From Morella rubra (taxonomy: Eukaryota > Streptophyta > Magnoliopsida > Fagales > Myricaceae): 64,000 bases of DNA. Under the pieces are notes generated by a model, which saw only the letters and a program-made list of their open reading frames with translations, had not been told where the DNA came from and searched no databases. How positions within the stretch are numbered: the first letter of the stretch is position 1; each line of letters starts with the position of its first letter. Location: positions 4,866,517 through 4,930,516 of the forward strand of contig CM025856.1 of NCBI GenBank assembly GCA_003952965.2, in the 5' to 3' direction. Below, in pieces: positions 1 to 11,968 of this stretch. The translations under genes and the position numbers were made by a program.

Positions 1-1945
1 ATAGGAAAGATAAAAAAAAAGGTCCAAAAATAGAGAGAAGACATCTCTGATATTAAGAGAATTATGAATAATCAATAATGTCGATACCTTAGCCCACAAG
101 CCGGGCCTATATAGCTAGAATTTGTCCAATAGGGAATTTTACCAAAATTGGCAAAATCCCATTAAACACGCCAAAATTAAATACATGCCAAAAGAATAGT
201 CTGCCAAAAATTTAGCTCAATTCAGGTCTAAAATCACCTCTTAATCGATAAATGAAAAATTACTATAAAAGGAAAAGAAAAGCTAAAATTAAGGATTCAG
301 AAAAGGAAAGGAAAGGAAAATAGTAGAATTTGAGGTTAGAAATGATGCTCACCGAAGCATAGCTGGTGGCCACAGCGTGCGCGCTGAAAAGAGCTTTCTA
401 GATTGGGGTCATACACGTGATTCCGATATATATAGCCCATGATATGGCTAAAATATCGAAGCATACTCAAACTTACTCTAATTATTTAAAATTCAACGTT
501 TTCTTTCATCTTTGCGCTGATCTGCCAACTTAAGATATCTCAGCGCCATCAATATATTATTTGACAGCTCATCATCCTCTAGCTCGGATTCTCCTACATC
601 AATCTTATTTTGAAAATCTATATTATAATTGAGTATAAGATAGTGTACATCAAGAGTCAACTCATTCAAAAGCTTCTAAAATGTCATTTATGTTACGAGG
701 CATTGTCAACCCTTTTATTTTTAAGGGGTAACTACAATAACCATCTTTAAACTATCACTTTATTCTCAAATACCTCATAAATTAGAGCCCGCCTCCTATA
801 AATCATGTTTTTGTTACGATTTCATCCACCAACTTAGTACTGGAGCCGTTATGTAGAATAGTTTCTGTCTCATATGTCCCTTTTGATATATTAAAAGATA
901 AATATGACCTCATTCGTATAGGAAATAATAATAATAATAATAATAATAAACAACAACCGATCAAATAACCAATCGCCAACTCAGCAAGGCTATTCATTGC
1001 ATTTGAAGGTCTGGTCTTCCCAATCCAGTATGTTTTCATGAACTTAATTATGGAGTTCAAAGTCTTGTCTAAATCTGGTGCGCTGCATTTTGATGGCCTG
1101 ATCATGGTTTTCAATTGAATCCCACGAGAATAGAGATACACAAAAAACATTCACTGCACTGATGGACTGATTTAGGGCCATGTAAATGTCCACATTTAGG
1201 GCATATTTGTCCTTTAATATATGGAGAGGGTCATGTTCCGGTGATCACATGTGGTGGAAACCGTTTGACATTACGATTCTAGTAAGGGAATAAAATTGTA
1301 ATAGACACTTAGCTTTTACCGTTTGACCCCGTTCTTATTTTCTCGTCCCTCGAATTTTTTCCATCGTGGGCCTTGATATTTGCAGGAGATTGTACTGTAA
1401 TGTGTACGGCAATTTTGTTCTTGGCAATAGTTCACTAAAGTGTGATTTTTCTGTTCAATGGTAATTAATTTGGTGCATTTTTCGCATGCCTAAACAGGTG
1501 AGGTCCTTGCATCTAAAGAGTATCATGGGCCCGCATTTTGTTTATATTTCGTTTCTTCTCCGCGTGGGATCTCTTTTCCCAGAGAATTAGAAAAAACTCT
1601 CACTTAAGCAAAACTATTGTTGATCAACAGAAACGCGCATTACAACAACAGCTACCGGAATATTGTTTGAAGAATAGAGGAAGTATGGAGAAAAAAGAGA
1701 AGGGGAAATTTAAAACAAAGAAACATATATAGGCCCTCGAGAATCAAATAGTTTTGCGTGCGATTCTTAAAACTGATTGATCTGATCTTTGTGCCCGAGT
1801 TGTAAGAACAACAGAACATGTCAGAGAAAGAGACATACAAGGAGAGAAAGGCAGAGACATATAATCGATACCTTAATCACATAGTGGTTTTTTTGTGATC
1901 TGTGAAGGAGTCTGTGAAGGAGAGTGTTTTTTTTTCTTTTCCTAA
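1..1945. other. AT-rich intergenic spacer
   Basis: I see no gene here. The longest open frames are short, lack recognisable domains and show no splice context. A trinucleotide microsatellite lies at 923-949. The stretch looks like degraded repeat DNA with poly-A and poly-T runs. Confidence 0.6.
923..949. repeat. (AAT)n microsatellite
   Basis: About nine uninterrupted AAT units in intergenic DNA. It is a simple sequence repeat with no visible gene context. Confidence 0.9.
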
Positions 1946-3090
1946 TCAACCACTGCAATTAAAAATACTTGCCACTAAGGTGGCTAAAAACACCAGTCCG
2001 AATAAAAAAAAAACAGGAGATAAGCAAGCTAAGGGGATAGAGCCCCGTCTACAATCAAAAGAAACCCAACTAGCAAGTCTATGAGCCATAACATTCTGCT
2101 TCCGAGGCGCCCAAACAAAACTCCAGAGGGGGGTGATTATCGAGCATGGTACGAATTTTCTGAACAATGTCGAAGATAGGTCCTTGAAGGTCAGAACCGT
2201 GCTGATGTTGGACAAGCTGGCAAGCGATAAGAGAGTCTCCTTCAATAATGAGTATTCCGTCTGTGGAGGGAGGAGCTGATTGACAAGCAAGGAAAGCTGC
2301 AGAGAGCTCAGCCAGCAGTGGGTTGGATGTAAGGATATGATCTGTCCAGGCAGAAAGCAGAATGCCATTAGAGTCTCTCACATCACAGCAATAAAGGCTT
2401 GGGGCCCTCTACAAGCCGCATCATAGTTAAGCTTCCACACCAACGGAGGAGGCGGGGTCCAGCACTTTGTTATTTTCCGAATCCAGCACAGTCCAAGCAC
2501 ATGCATGCTCTATATCGCCTTCTAAGCATCAAGATCGTGGCGTGGATATCAGGAGCCGCATCATGGTGATCATCTTGATGAACAATCTGGTTCCGGAAGT
2601 ACCGAATGGTATTCGATAGTAAGGCTGCAAAAAGAGTCAAGGCACGTGCCTGAGTACCTTTCAAGCTTCAACCCAAGAATTGCTTCAGGCGATACAATCA
2701 TGCTAATCCACTCTGATATTGAAAAATGACCAAACACCTCAATATCCAGAGACCCAAAGGACTCCCTCTAGAGAATTTTTGCAACACAACATTGAAAGAA
2801 CAAGTGCTCATTGGTTTCCTGAAAGTCTCTGCACATAGGGCATATAGATAACTACAGATTATCCCCAAATAAAAATTGCAGACGAGACTTGACAACCAAA
2901 GCTTTAGATCCCATCTTCCATAAAAACAGTTTAAGGCGTGCCTGCGTTTTCAGAGCCCAAAAAGCTTTCCACTGTATAGTGAAGGAGAGAGTTAATGCAG
3001 TGGCAACCACCCTTTGGCTATGTGAAGGGGCTGGTCTATGTCTATCTGGTCGCAGAAAGCCTGTAGAAGCTCGCAAGAAAGATAAGAAGT
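1946..3090 (-). mobile_element. Non-LTR (LINE) relic: zinc-binding and RNase H-like 3' part
   Basis: Read on the minus strand, two blocks look like the end of a plant LINE polyprotein. The upstream block (about 3076-2830) has the zf-RVT signature WKAFWALKTQARLKLFLWKM, followed in other frames by a CPMC...HLFFQC-type zinc motif. The downstream block (about 2381-2050) resembles the RNase H-like RVT_3 domain: an LSAAFLACQSA helix, IIEGDSLIACQLV around an acidic residue, and a terminal MAHRLASW motif. Frames change several times and the reverse transcriptase core is absent, so this is a 5'-truncated, decayed copy. Family assignment is by motif reading; I am fairly sure of LINE origin and unsure of the clade. 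Confidence 0.75.
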
Positions 3091-4384
3091 CTCCTGAAGT
3101 AGTTTGCTCCGTTATCTTGATAACAGGGTTTCGTTTTTCAAAAAAATTTCCCGGATAGTTGGTGTGGTAGAATCCTGGTTGTTAATTTTTAAACAGTCGG
3201 TCGGAATTGAAAGAATTATGTCCATGCAGTACCCTAGGTGGGTATTGCAGAAGATAGATCTGCTGCCACACGATGGTCTAATGCCCAAACCTTGCCACAG
3301 CGAACAATACATTTGCACCAATTGGCAATATCCAACAACAAAGCAAAAAAGCATTGAAATCGAAAATTCCATGATCTAGGGGCAAGAAAAGAGAAAAACA
3401 CATTATTTACTATCCAATTCAGTTATCGAGATTCTAACACTTTACACTCTAAATTATTAATTTCATTATATTTCGCTCCTCAATTACAACTGTTTACATT
3501 TTATATTCTCAACTGAAGAAAGTTACTATTTTAATTTAATTAAGTAAAATGACAAATCTACCTTCATAGAAAATTATGATGATAAAATGGTCATTTACGA
3601 GGTGTGTCAAATCCACGCGAGGGCGAGATCCAAGCACGGTAGAGGGGTTTTGTCCCATGTTTAGTTTCTTGTTGCAAATTTCAGAGTCACAACTAGAACC
3701 TTCTACTCTTTGTTTTCCTCCAAGGTATAACAAGCTAAAAAAAAGCTTAGCAACAATCCATGTCCAATAAATGTATGACAGAAGCATAGGGTTACAAAAT
3801 TTCTCTCTCAATTAATACATCCCAATTTACAAGCTAAAAGTGGAAAATAAAAACCAAATATTACTCCTTTTACCCTTCAATTCGATTATAAGACGCTTTG
3901 GTCTTGACTGGAAATTCTACATATGATACACAAAATGTATAATTCGACAAACAGAACATTCTCATTACTCCTTCACGCCTGTAAACTCAAAATATGTAAT
4001 GGAAGCTGGGATACAGGTGGAGCAGGAAATCAATTATTATCCTCAATTTTTCACAGCTCTCTTTTTTCCTCTCTCTACGTATCTGGGTGTTTCTTCAGCA
4101 CCCACTTATCTCAACACAAATATAGACTAAACAACAGAATAATACAATACTAATACAATCAATGGCTAACCTATGAGCTTCCACGTGAAAGAATCGTAAT
4201 CAACAAAGTACGAGAGATTGAATTGTATGGTTGTCCTGATCAAAATTGAGCACCCACTTGTTCACCATTGAAATCAAACTCTGTTTGGAGTTCCCTCTTG
4301 CGATCAAGATGGTTAAGCAACTGCAGTTAGCATTTCAAAAGCCTTATTCCGGTAGAACAATTAAGCTTTTGGTATGATTCTTTC
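3091..4384. other. Intergenic spacer
   Basis: No supported gene. The interval runs from the LINE relic to the 3' end of the synergin-like gene and should contain that gene's 3' UTR and polyadenylation region near 4384, but I cannot fix the cleavage site. Confidence 0.5.
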
Positions 4385-7300
4385 TCATCCGCTACCATGT
4401 ATGTGAGGCAAATCAGGAGGATCCATGCTTATTAAATTTGCCCACAGGTTTGCAAGTGTAAGAAAGTAGTGCTCCCCATTCCATACCACAAGTCTCAAGC
4501 CTGACTCGAGCAATTTTGGAAAAGGGTTAAAAACATGACCGGCTCTCCCACACCACCAAAATGAAAAAAGATAAGGTTAATAATAAAATCCAGAAACCCA
4601 AAGAATCATACATAGTGATTAGTAGTAACCAAAACCCATATAGAGGAAAACGAATATGTAAATGGTTTGGAGTAGCTTCATTAACTCTTGAGATCTATAA
4701 AGTCAATATCCACGCACCTGGCACAGTTCCTGCAGTTAAGGCGGAGAGCCGGCATTTAGGTTGTCCAGAGACAACATGATTCTGAAGTGCTACTTCATCA
4801 AGATCATGAATATATTTGATAGATTCCAATAATGCCTTTATAGTTCCATCATACGTTATATCACTGTGATCACAAATGCTCTTGAGAGCATCTTCAAGTC
4901 CTGAATCTGACCATATGTTACAGCACTCTCTTTGCAGATGACACAAGCTAGCGGCATCTCTCGAAGTTAAAAGTATCCATGGCTTATACACCCTCATTGA
5001 GGCTCCAAGAACTTCAACTACTCTGTAAATTTCTCCAAGGGCAAGGATATAACGCTTCCCTGTTTTTTCAACAAAAACAAAAAAGCAGAAAAAAAAAACA
5101 AATGACAAGACAATAAACTTTGGTAAGGAAAAGACAACACTATAATATTTCTGGCATCATCATAATGGTGCGGAACAGCCAACCCAGTACCTTGAGGTTC
5201 AGATAACATTTGACTTTCCATGTTCTTTTGTATTGACTGCTTCCAAATAAAGGCTCCATGTTCCAGCTCTTGAGCACAGACAGATAGTATTTCAGACCAT
5301 GTTGAAACATAAAATTGTTGCTCCTCCAATGATCCCAATTTTAGAATAGTAAGTGCAGAAGCCACATCTTTTAGGAGTTCCATAGTTGATCTTACATCAT
5401 CTTCCGCCTATTAGAACAAAATGTACATCGAGAGTAGGAAGCCAAAGTCACCACAAAGGAGAATATTATAACCAATCAGAGAAGGTAAAAAAGACGTGGT
5501 CTTTTCAGAGTCTTTTGAGGAACATATTGTTGGTGGTAGTAGACAAAATTACAAATTTAATGAATAAAATATTAAAATGTACCAACACAGATAATTACAT
5601 GAACAAAAAACATGTGTCAAGAGAGAGAGAGAGACACAGAGTTCAAAAAAGTGTGTTGACTGTGAGCATTGGTGGAACGCATCAAGCTTACTATCATCGA
5701 ACTCCTCCCAAAATATATGAAAGAGCTAGTTCAACAACTAGAAAAAGAAGGCAACCTAAGACAACTTAAGTTTTCTCATCTAAATGTAAGAAAAAAAAAT
5801 CAAAAGAGCGAGAAAAATGGCAGCAAACAACGTAAGAACATTCTTAGGCCAGCAAATAAACAGTTTTTAACAACAATATTTAATCATTAGAACATAATCT
5901 GAAGTGTAAGCACATTAAATAATTGCAAGGAAAAAAAAAAGCAACATATAGAAACCAATAACTGACAAATTTTATGGACTTCACAAGCACATCACATTAT
6001 GTGTTCGGAACCGAACATCGATTTCAAGGACTCGATACCATATTAAATCCATCTTTGGCAGAGTATACAAATAAGAGATGACTTTCAATCTTTCGTATAC
6101 CAATGACAATCTTCTTGATAACTGATATTCTGACTCAAGCGCTTGGAACTTTGGTTCATTCAAAACTTCAAGAAATTTGTTGAAGCAAATATTTCTTGCA
6201 GATAGATCCTCTGACTGGACGTCGTTAGAGATCTGATCATCTTTGGGCAGTTCATCAAAGAATTTCTACAACAGAAAGCAACAATGATCACAAAGTTAAG
6301 ACCCATAAAGAAATTTAGCTCACCCAAAAAGTTATAATCATTCTTCTAAAACACATTAAAATTAGCAGTAGAAAACCAAATGCAAATAATAAACTAGACA
6401 ATAGATGAGTGCTAACGAAAACAATATCCAGTCCCACATTGCTCTTATGAATTGATTAAAGATAGGATCTAAACTCAAGAAGAGCCATGATAATATCTAA
6501 TGAATTTCTTACAAACCCAAACAGAAATTCTAGAAATATCAAAGCAAGGCATAAAATGCAAATGACCAACTATAGTTGCCAACCTGGATTTCCTCCTCGA
6601 GATATTTTGCTTTTGCCTCTTCGCCAGAAAGAGCAGCAGCACTTTGAGCTTTCTAACATATTGCATTTTCACAAGTTTAATAAGGTATAACATCTGTAAC
6701 ACCTAAAAAAAAGGCTTAACAAGTTTACCAACCTTCAGATTGTCAAGATGACACTGTGCCATTGAGCACAGCTCATCCTTTAATTCGCTATAGAAATCTA
6801 TATAATCATTTAGCTCAAATGTGGAAGAAAGTTTTTTATGCGAATCTCCAAGATCAACATTGGAAGTTTGATCTTCAGCTCTGGTTCCTGAAACAGCAGC
6901 CTTCGAATCCCCAGATTCATCATCAGAATTATTATTGTCTAATGTGGAAGAGAGTTTTTTATGCGAATCTCCAAGATCAACATTGGAAGTTTGATCTTCA
7001 GCTCTGGTTCCTGGAACAGCAGCCTTCAAATCCCTAGACTCATCCTCAGAATCATTATTCTCTAATGTGGAAGAAAGTTTTTTATGTGAATCTCCTAGAT
7101 CAACATCGGAAGTTTGATCTTCAGCTCTGATTCCTGAAACAGCAGACTTCAAATCCCCGGACTCATCATCAGAATCATTATTATTGTCGGGAAAATAAGA
7201 TTAAAATATTGTTGTAGTGAAATGCACCTCATTATCACTTGCTATTAGTGTATGAGGAACAGAAGTGTTCTGCTCAGCAGCTTGACTGTATAAACTCGAT

Positions 7301-10300
7301 AGGAGATCATTGATGGATATATTAGAACTGGCACTTCTGACAAGATCCCTCAGTTGGGAGGTGGGTGTAAAAGCAGAAAAATCTTGAAGAATTGAGGGAT
7401 CATCAGTCTCCAATTTTTCCTCACGGAAAATAGACATGGGCAAGGGTTCCCTGTGATTCTGAGACCTTACCTCATTCCTCTGGGAAAAACAGAACGGAAG
7501 ATTGTCAGAAAACAATAATAGAAAAGAGTCCGCGAAAGAAGGAATAAAGAACTAGCAAACTTTACTCCTAAGATTCTCCCTTTTATGGAGGTAAATAAAT
7601 ATCCTTCCTATGTGATTCACTACCTGGATTGCAAAACTAAAAGCAGGTGCTTCTGCAGTAGCAGGAGAACAATCAGCAACTTTGGCCTCTTCCTACAGTG
7701 AAACTAAAGGTTTAGTAACCACTTTTATTACATATCTTACTACCAAAAAGTAATGAAAAAACCCAAATCAAAATGACACAAAACCTCATCCTTTGATCCA
7801 GTTACTGAAAATGCATCCTGGAAGTCACCAAAGTCCTCACCAGATTCATCATTCTCATCAACTGGAGAAGAAGTCACATCATTATGCTTGGTTATAGAGT
7901 GAGAGCCAGAGGCAATATCATCCTGAGCCACAGAAACCCGATCGAAACTAAATCTAAAGTCCCATTCCGCAGATTTGTGCCAAACCACATCTGATGCTCC
8001 CAACGAATCTTTTGGATTACTTGCATACTTAGTATCGTAAGCAAACACCTCAATTTCAGCAGGATAATTTTTTGCAACCTCTGGCTCTTCCTACAACAAG
8101 AGGAAGTTTGAGCACATTCTTCTAGAGTTTCAACATTGTATTTGAAAAAAAAAAAAAAGAATGGAAATCAAACTGACTCACTGATTTATGTTTCATTCCA
8201 GATTCTGAAAATGCATTCTCAAATTCCCAGAAGTTCTCACTGGCACCAACATTCTCATCAACCGGAGAGGATGGTAGATCATTCTGCTTGCTTTTATGGT
8301 ACGAATTGAGGATGATACCATTCACAGAACTTGGGTTGAAATCAGATCCAGAGTCCCATTTCTTAGAATGCTGAGAGCTACCATCAGATAGGGCAAATAA
8401 ATCAACAGGATCTACAACAGTAGTACCATCTAATGTTGGGGCTTCTAAAACAGCAGGAGATGAATCAGGTACATCAGTAACCTTTGGCTCTTCCTACAAC
8501 AAACTTAAAGTTTGACAATGCACATTCTTTGAAATCTCAACATAATCAGTAAAATAAAGAAACCAGGTTAACCTGACTCACCAACAGATGTTTTGATCCA
8601 GTTCCTGGAAATGCATCCTTGAATTCCCCGAAATTCTCAATGGAAGCAACTTTTATATCAGCTGCAGGAGATTTCATCCCATTCGTCCCTTTACTGTCTT
8701 TGCTTTTGGAGAATGAATCCAAGATAAAAGCAACTCGTTTAGTCATATGGCTCGATGTGAAATCAAACCCAAAACCCTTTTCACCATTTGTGCGAGAATT
8801 TCCATTTGACACCACATGCAAATCGCCAGGAGCACTCTCACCATTGCCAAACCCAAATGTGACTCTAGCTCCCTCAGTATGTTCCCGTACTTTCCATTCA
8901 ACCTTCACAATAGAAAATCTTTGATTTAGACTGAATAGAATCCTAGACATGCATGGATGTTTCTGGATGTTAACAGCAAGATGACTTCACAATCAACATT
9001 CTATTTGAAGTCCACAGCAAAGTTCGCTTTCAAATTTGTAGCTTTAAAGAAAGCTAATTGCTTCTAAATCCCCAAGGAAAATCAATTGTGTGACATAAAC
9101 AATTTCAATGCACAAATATACAAAAATTAAACACTACCCGCCTGGATTTCTTGACCTATCTGTGGCATTGCTTCCACCTTCAGTCCTAATGATTCCAAAA
9201 CCTCTACTTCCTGATACTAATAGAGAAGGGGCTTTAAAATTTAAAATAAAAAGCATACCTTCCCTAACGTTATTTTGAATTGATGCCAGCGTACGTATCT
9301 ATCCATGCGTGTGCATATTAAGCAGACACTTATCAAAAAAAAAAAAGCATATTAAGCAGACAGAACACCTTAGCAAAGCAGACAGAAAACCTCTAGGCAG
9401 TTATGCCTAGTAAAACTAAAAGGTAAATCTATACCTTCCTAAATAGTGGCGGTATGCAAATGAAAAGAACATCGAAACTTCAAAACAACTTTTACTCTGT
9501 GCAAGGATTCATGTACTTATGGCACAAAACAACTTTCGAACTAACTGTAAATTCTTTCCAACGATTTCCACTTAGTCATTTCTTTTTCTCGCATCCAAAC
9601 AAAGAAATTCAGCTTGAAAAAAGTGTAACTTCACCTTATAATCCCCATTCGCCATTCGAGATTCCGGCTCTGCAGCCTTGAATTCCCATCCATCATCATC
9701 ATCATCAAAACTGTCCTTCCCTTCCATCAAATCCGCACCCAACCCGTTAGAATCCCAATTCGATCTTGAACCATTCGTATTCAAATCAGATTTATTTGTG
9801 TTCAAAATCGACCTGTTTTGGGACATAATTTTCTGATTTTGATTATACAAATTTGCAATTAAATCATTAACATTCAAATCCGATACTTTGCTCCCATAAT
9901 CACTTTTTCCGTTGTTAGAGAAAACGGTAGCACCATCAGGACCTCTATCCTCCGCACCGGATCTTTCCTCCTCCTCTTGCGCTTCCTCTTCCAATTCCCC
10001 AAATATAGACAAAGGCAGAGCTCCCCGTGGCTTCACCCACTGGGGGTTTCCCGAGTCGACCCGTTCCACATACCGGGGATCGACTGTAGAAGGGTTGTTG
10101 TTAGGAGGGCGCATGGTGTGGGCGGGACCAACGGGAAGCTCGGATTTGGGGGTGGTAATGAACTCGCCCCACGAATCGGAAGACGATGAAGAAGAGGTGG
10201 AAATTCTATCCTTGGTCGGAATGGAAGCGGAGTCGACGGTGGTGGGGTTGGGGAACGACGCGAAATAGAATTCCCCGAAGCTCTCGTCTTCGTCGTCCTC

Positions 10301-10306
10301 CGTCAT
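4385..10306 (-). CDS. Synergin-like AP-1 accessory protein, 13 exons
   Basis: Predicted 1,112-residue protein. Exons on the minus strand: 10306-9635, 9210-9142, 8902-8582, 8493-8182, 8090-7785, 7692-7624, 7479-7228, 7161-6733, 6652-6584, 6265-6101, 5407-5191, 5059-4718, 4500-4385; all frames join. The start MTEDDEDESFGEF opens an acidic, low-complexity N-terminal half with repeated FGEF/FGDF/FWEF motifs (for example EDFGDFQDAF), as in proteins that bind the gamma-adaptin ear. The C-terminal exons (from about residue 830) match the conserved plant synergin gamma C-terminal domain: VSTWSEILSVCAQELEHGAF, YILALGEIYRVVEVL, VYKPWILL, and a final LVVWNGEHYFLTLANLWANL. By family it should act in clathrin/AP-1 trafficking at the trans-Golgi; that role is inferred. 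Oddities: all junctions up to exon 11 are phase 0, three exons are exactly 69 nt, exon 2 needs a GC donor, and exon 8 holds a 41-residue repeat. Confidence 0.88.
6817..7188 (-). repeat. Three 123-bp (41-residue) tandem repeats in the synergin-like gene
   Basis: Three near-identical units at about 6817-6939, 6940-7062 and 7063-7188 encode repeats with RAEDQTS(N/D)VDLGDSHKK and an acidic DSDDES segment. They lie in exon 8. The third unit's upstream end falls inside the preceding 66-bp intron (7162-7227), whose 3' part still resembles the coding repeat. The units are so alike that the expansion must be recent, or the units homogenised. Confidence 0.9.
9142..9210 (-). other. 69-nt cassette-like exon with GC donor (synergin-like gene exon 2)
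   Basis: An open, phase-0 segment of 23 codons beginning EVEVLESLG and ending GQEIQ follows a good acceptor (gtatcag). Its donor reads CAG/gcgggt, a GC instead of GT. It matches in length and ending (IQ) two other 69-nt exons of the same gene at 7624-7692 and 6584-6652. It is either a GC-AG intron exon, an alternative cassette, or a dying exon; skipping it keeps the frame. Confidence 0.55.
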
Positions 10307-11968
10307 AGCTTACGACTATTTTCTCTCTCCCCCCTGCCTCACTCTCTCTCGGTTTTGGGGTTTGGTGCAAAACGGTGCGCACGTGCTACATATTAGATCG
10401 CGGTGCAGTCTGACGTGGACGGGACCGACACGCAGCTTTAGAGGTTTTTTTGCCCTTTCGACCCTATTCTTACACGATTTCTAATTCCAGCCACGAATCA
10501 GTGCTTCATTGCAAATATTCAATTATATAAAATAAAATGGCATGGCGGCGCATGGCTTATCACTTCTAAATTTGGTTAAATACAGTAATTGTTAATATTT
10601 TTTAAAATAATTTACACTCTCTAAAATAATACACTTGAATTACTTTAAATACTTAATAAATAATATAAAACTCTTCTCAATATTAAAGAATTCCAAAAGC
10701 TCTACAACCTTTTGACCTGATTAAGATGGCCTACCTTTTCTAACGTCAAATTTATTAAATTAAATCAAAATATTTGACTTATTCAAAAATAAATAAATAG
10801 AACTATTTATGTTCTAATTTATCATATTATTTAGTACATTATCCTAATAATTAATATTGACCTAATATTATCAATTTGATTAAAAAGAATTGACTAAGAT
10901 TTAAAGAAACAGTGAACTACTTTTCCCCCCCCCCCCCCTTTTTTTTTCTTGCTGGAACTAATTAATTAGGGTGAATTCAGCTGTCAACTGAAGTCTTAAA
11001 AGAAATTATCAGTGTATTAATTCAATGTGAATCTCATTTTCTATAGGAACTATTATAATTAAGTTCCTATAAGTCTAGAAGTTATAAATCCATAGTTGAA
11101 CTTTCAGAGTCGGAAGAAAGGAACTTTCGAAAAATAAATAAACTTTCATTATTTGTATATAATATCTGTGAGTTTAATAAATTTTTTATCGCTCGCAAGT
11201 AAATGTTTTATGAAATGTAAATGCATCTTGAACTTCTAAAATTAAAAATAAAAATAAACTTAAAATTTAAATCTTGTATAATTTAAAAAATAAATTTTCC
11301 CTGCTCTTATAGTTAAAAAGGGAATAATATCATTGTACACCTCCCTCTAATTATACTAGTAATCTCGCTCTTTAAATTTAAAAAAGGCTATTTATATCCC
11401 TTATATTTCAATATAATTAAATCAATTCTTGGTCATTATATTTCGAGATTTCAATATAAGTAAATCAGTTCTCGATTTAACTGCTTGCATCCTTAAATTT
11501 CAAAAAGGCTATTTATATCCCTTATATTTCAATATAATTAAATCAATTCTTGGTCATTATATTTCGAGATTTCAATATAAGTAAATCAGTTCTCGATTTA
11601 ACTGCTTGCATCCTTATATTTGGACTTATATTTCGAACATGATCAATTCTCTTCGATACATACAAAATAATCAAAATATACTTTTTTTAAAAATTAAAAA
11701 TTCAAGAGGTAAAATAAAAATAAAAATAGATTACTTTCCAAATTTCTTCTAAACACAAAACTCAACATAGACGAGACATTTCTCAGGTAACTACCAAGTC
11801 CAAACCACGGTCAACAAGAGCAAGCCAGTAGCTAGGCTATTCAGTCATCAGAGGATATATATCAAGAGATAATTAATGGAACAAGTTCGAGTTTCGAAAT
11901 TTACACAATCATAGAGTGCATTACACATATACCGCGGGAGCCGACTCGTTTGAGAGAAGCAAAGCGGC
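10307..11968. other. Intergenic spacer with synergin-gene promoter
   Basis: The promoter of the minus-strand synergin-like gene should lie just above 10306, where a pyrimidine-rich (ctctctc) tract precedes the start codon. From about 10500 the DNA is very AT-rich with no credible frames. A poly-C/poly-T run lies at about 10925-10950 and a 121-bp duplication at 11372-11613. Confidence 0.5.
11372..11613. repeat. 121-bp direct tandem duplication
   Basis: Two adjacent, almost identical copies with a period of 121 bp, both containing ggctatttatatccctta and ctcgatttaactgcttgcat. No coding capacity. This is a local duplication in AT-rich spacer and too long a unit for a microsatellite. Confidence 0.9.

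Noticed and set aside
5386-5890. Plus-strand open frames of 127 and 73 residues in the synergin-like gene
   Set aside because: They overlap a minus-strand exon and intron and have lysine-rich, AT-driven composition with no domain.
9912-10268. Plus-strand open frames of 70-118 residues opposite the first synergin exon
   Set aside because: They are antisense shadows of a GC-rich coding exon; the minus-strand frame has family similarity and splice sites.
11372-11613. Regular repeats considered as a CRISPR-like or satellite array
   Set aside because: Only two adjacent units, no spacers, and the genome is a plant nucleus.
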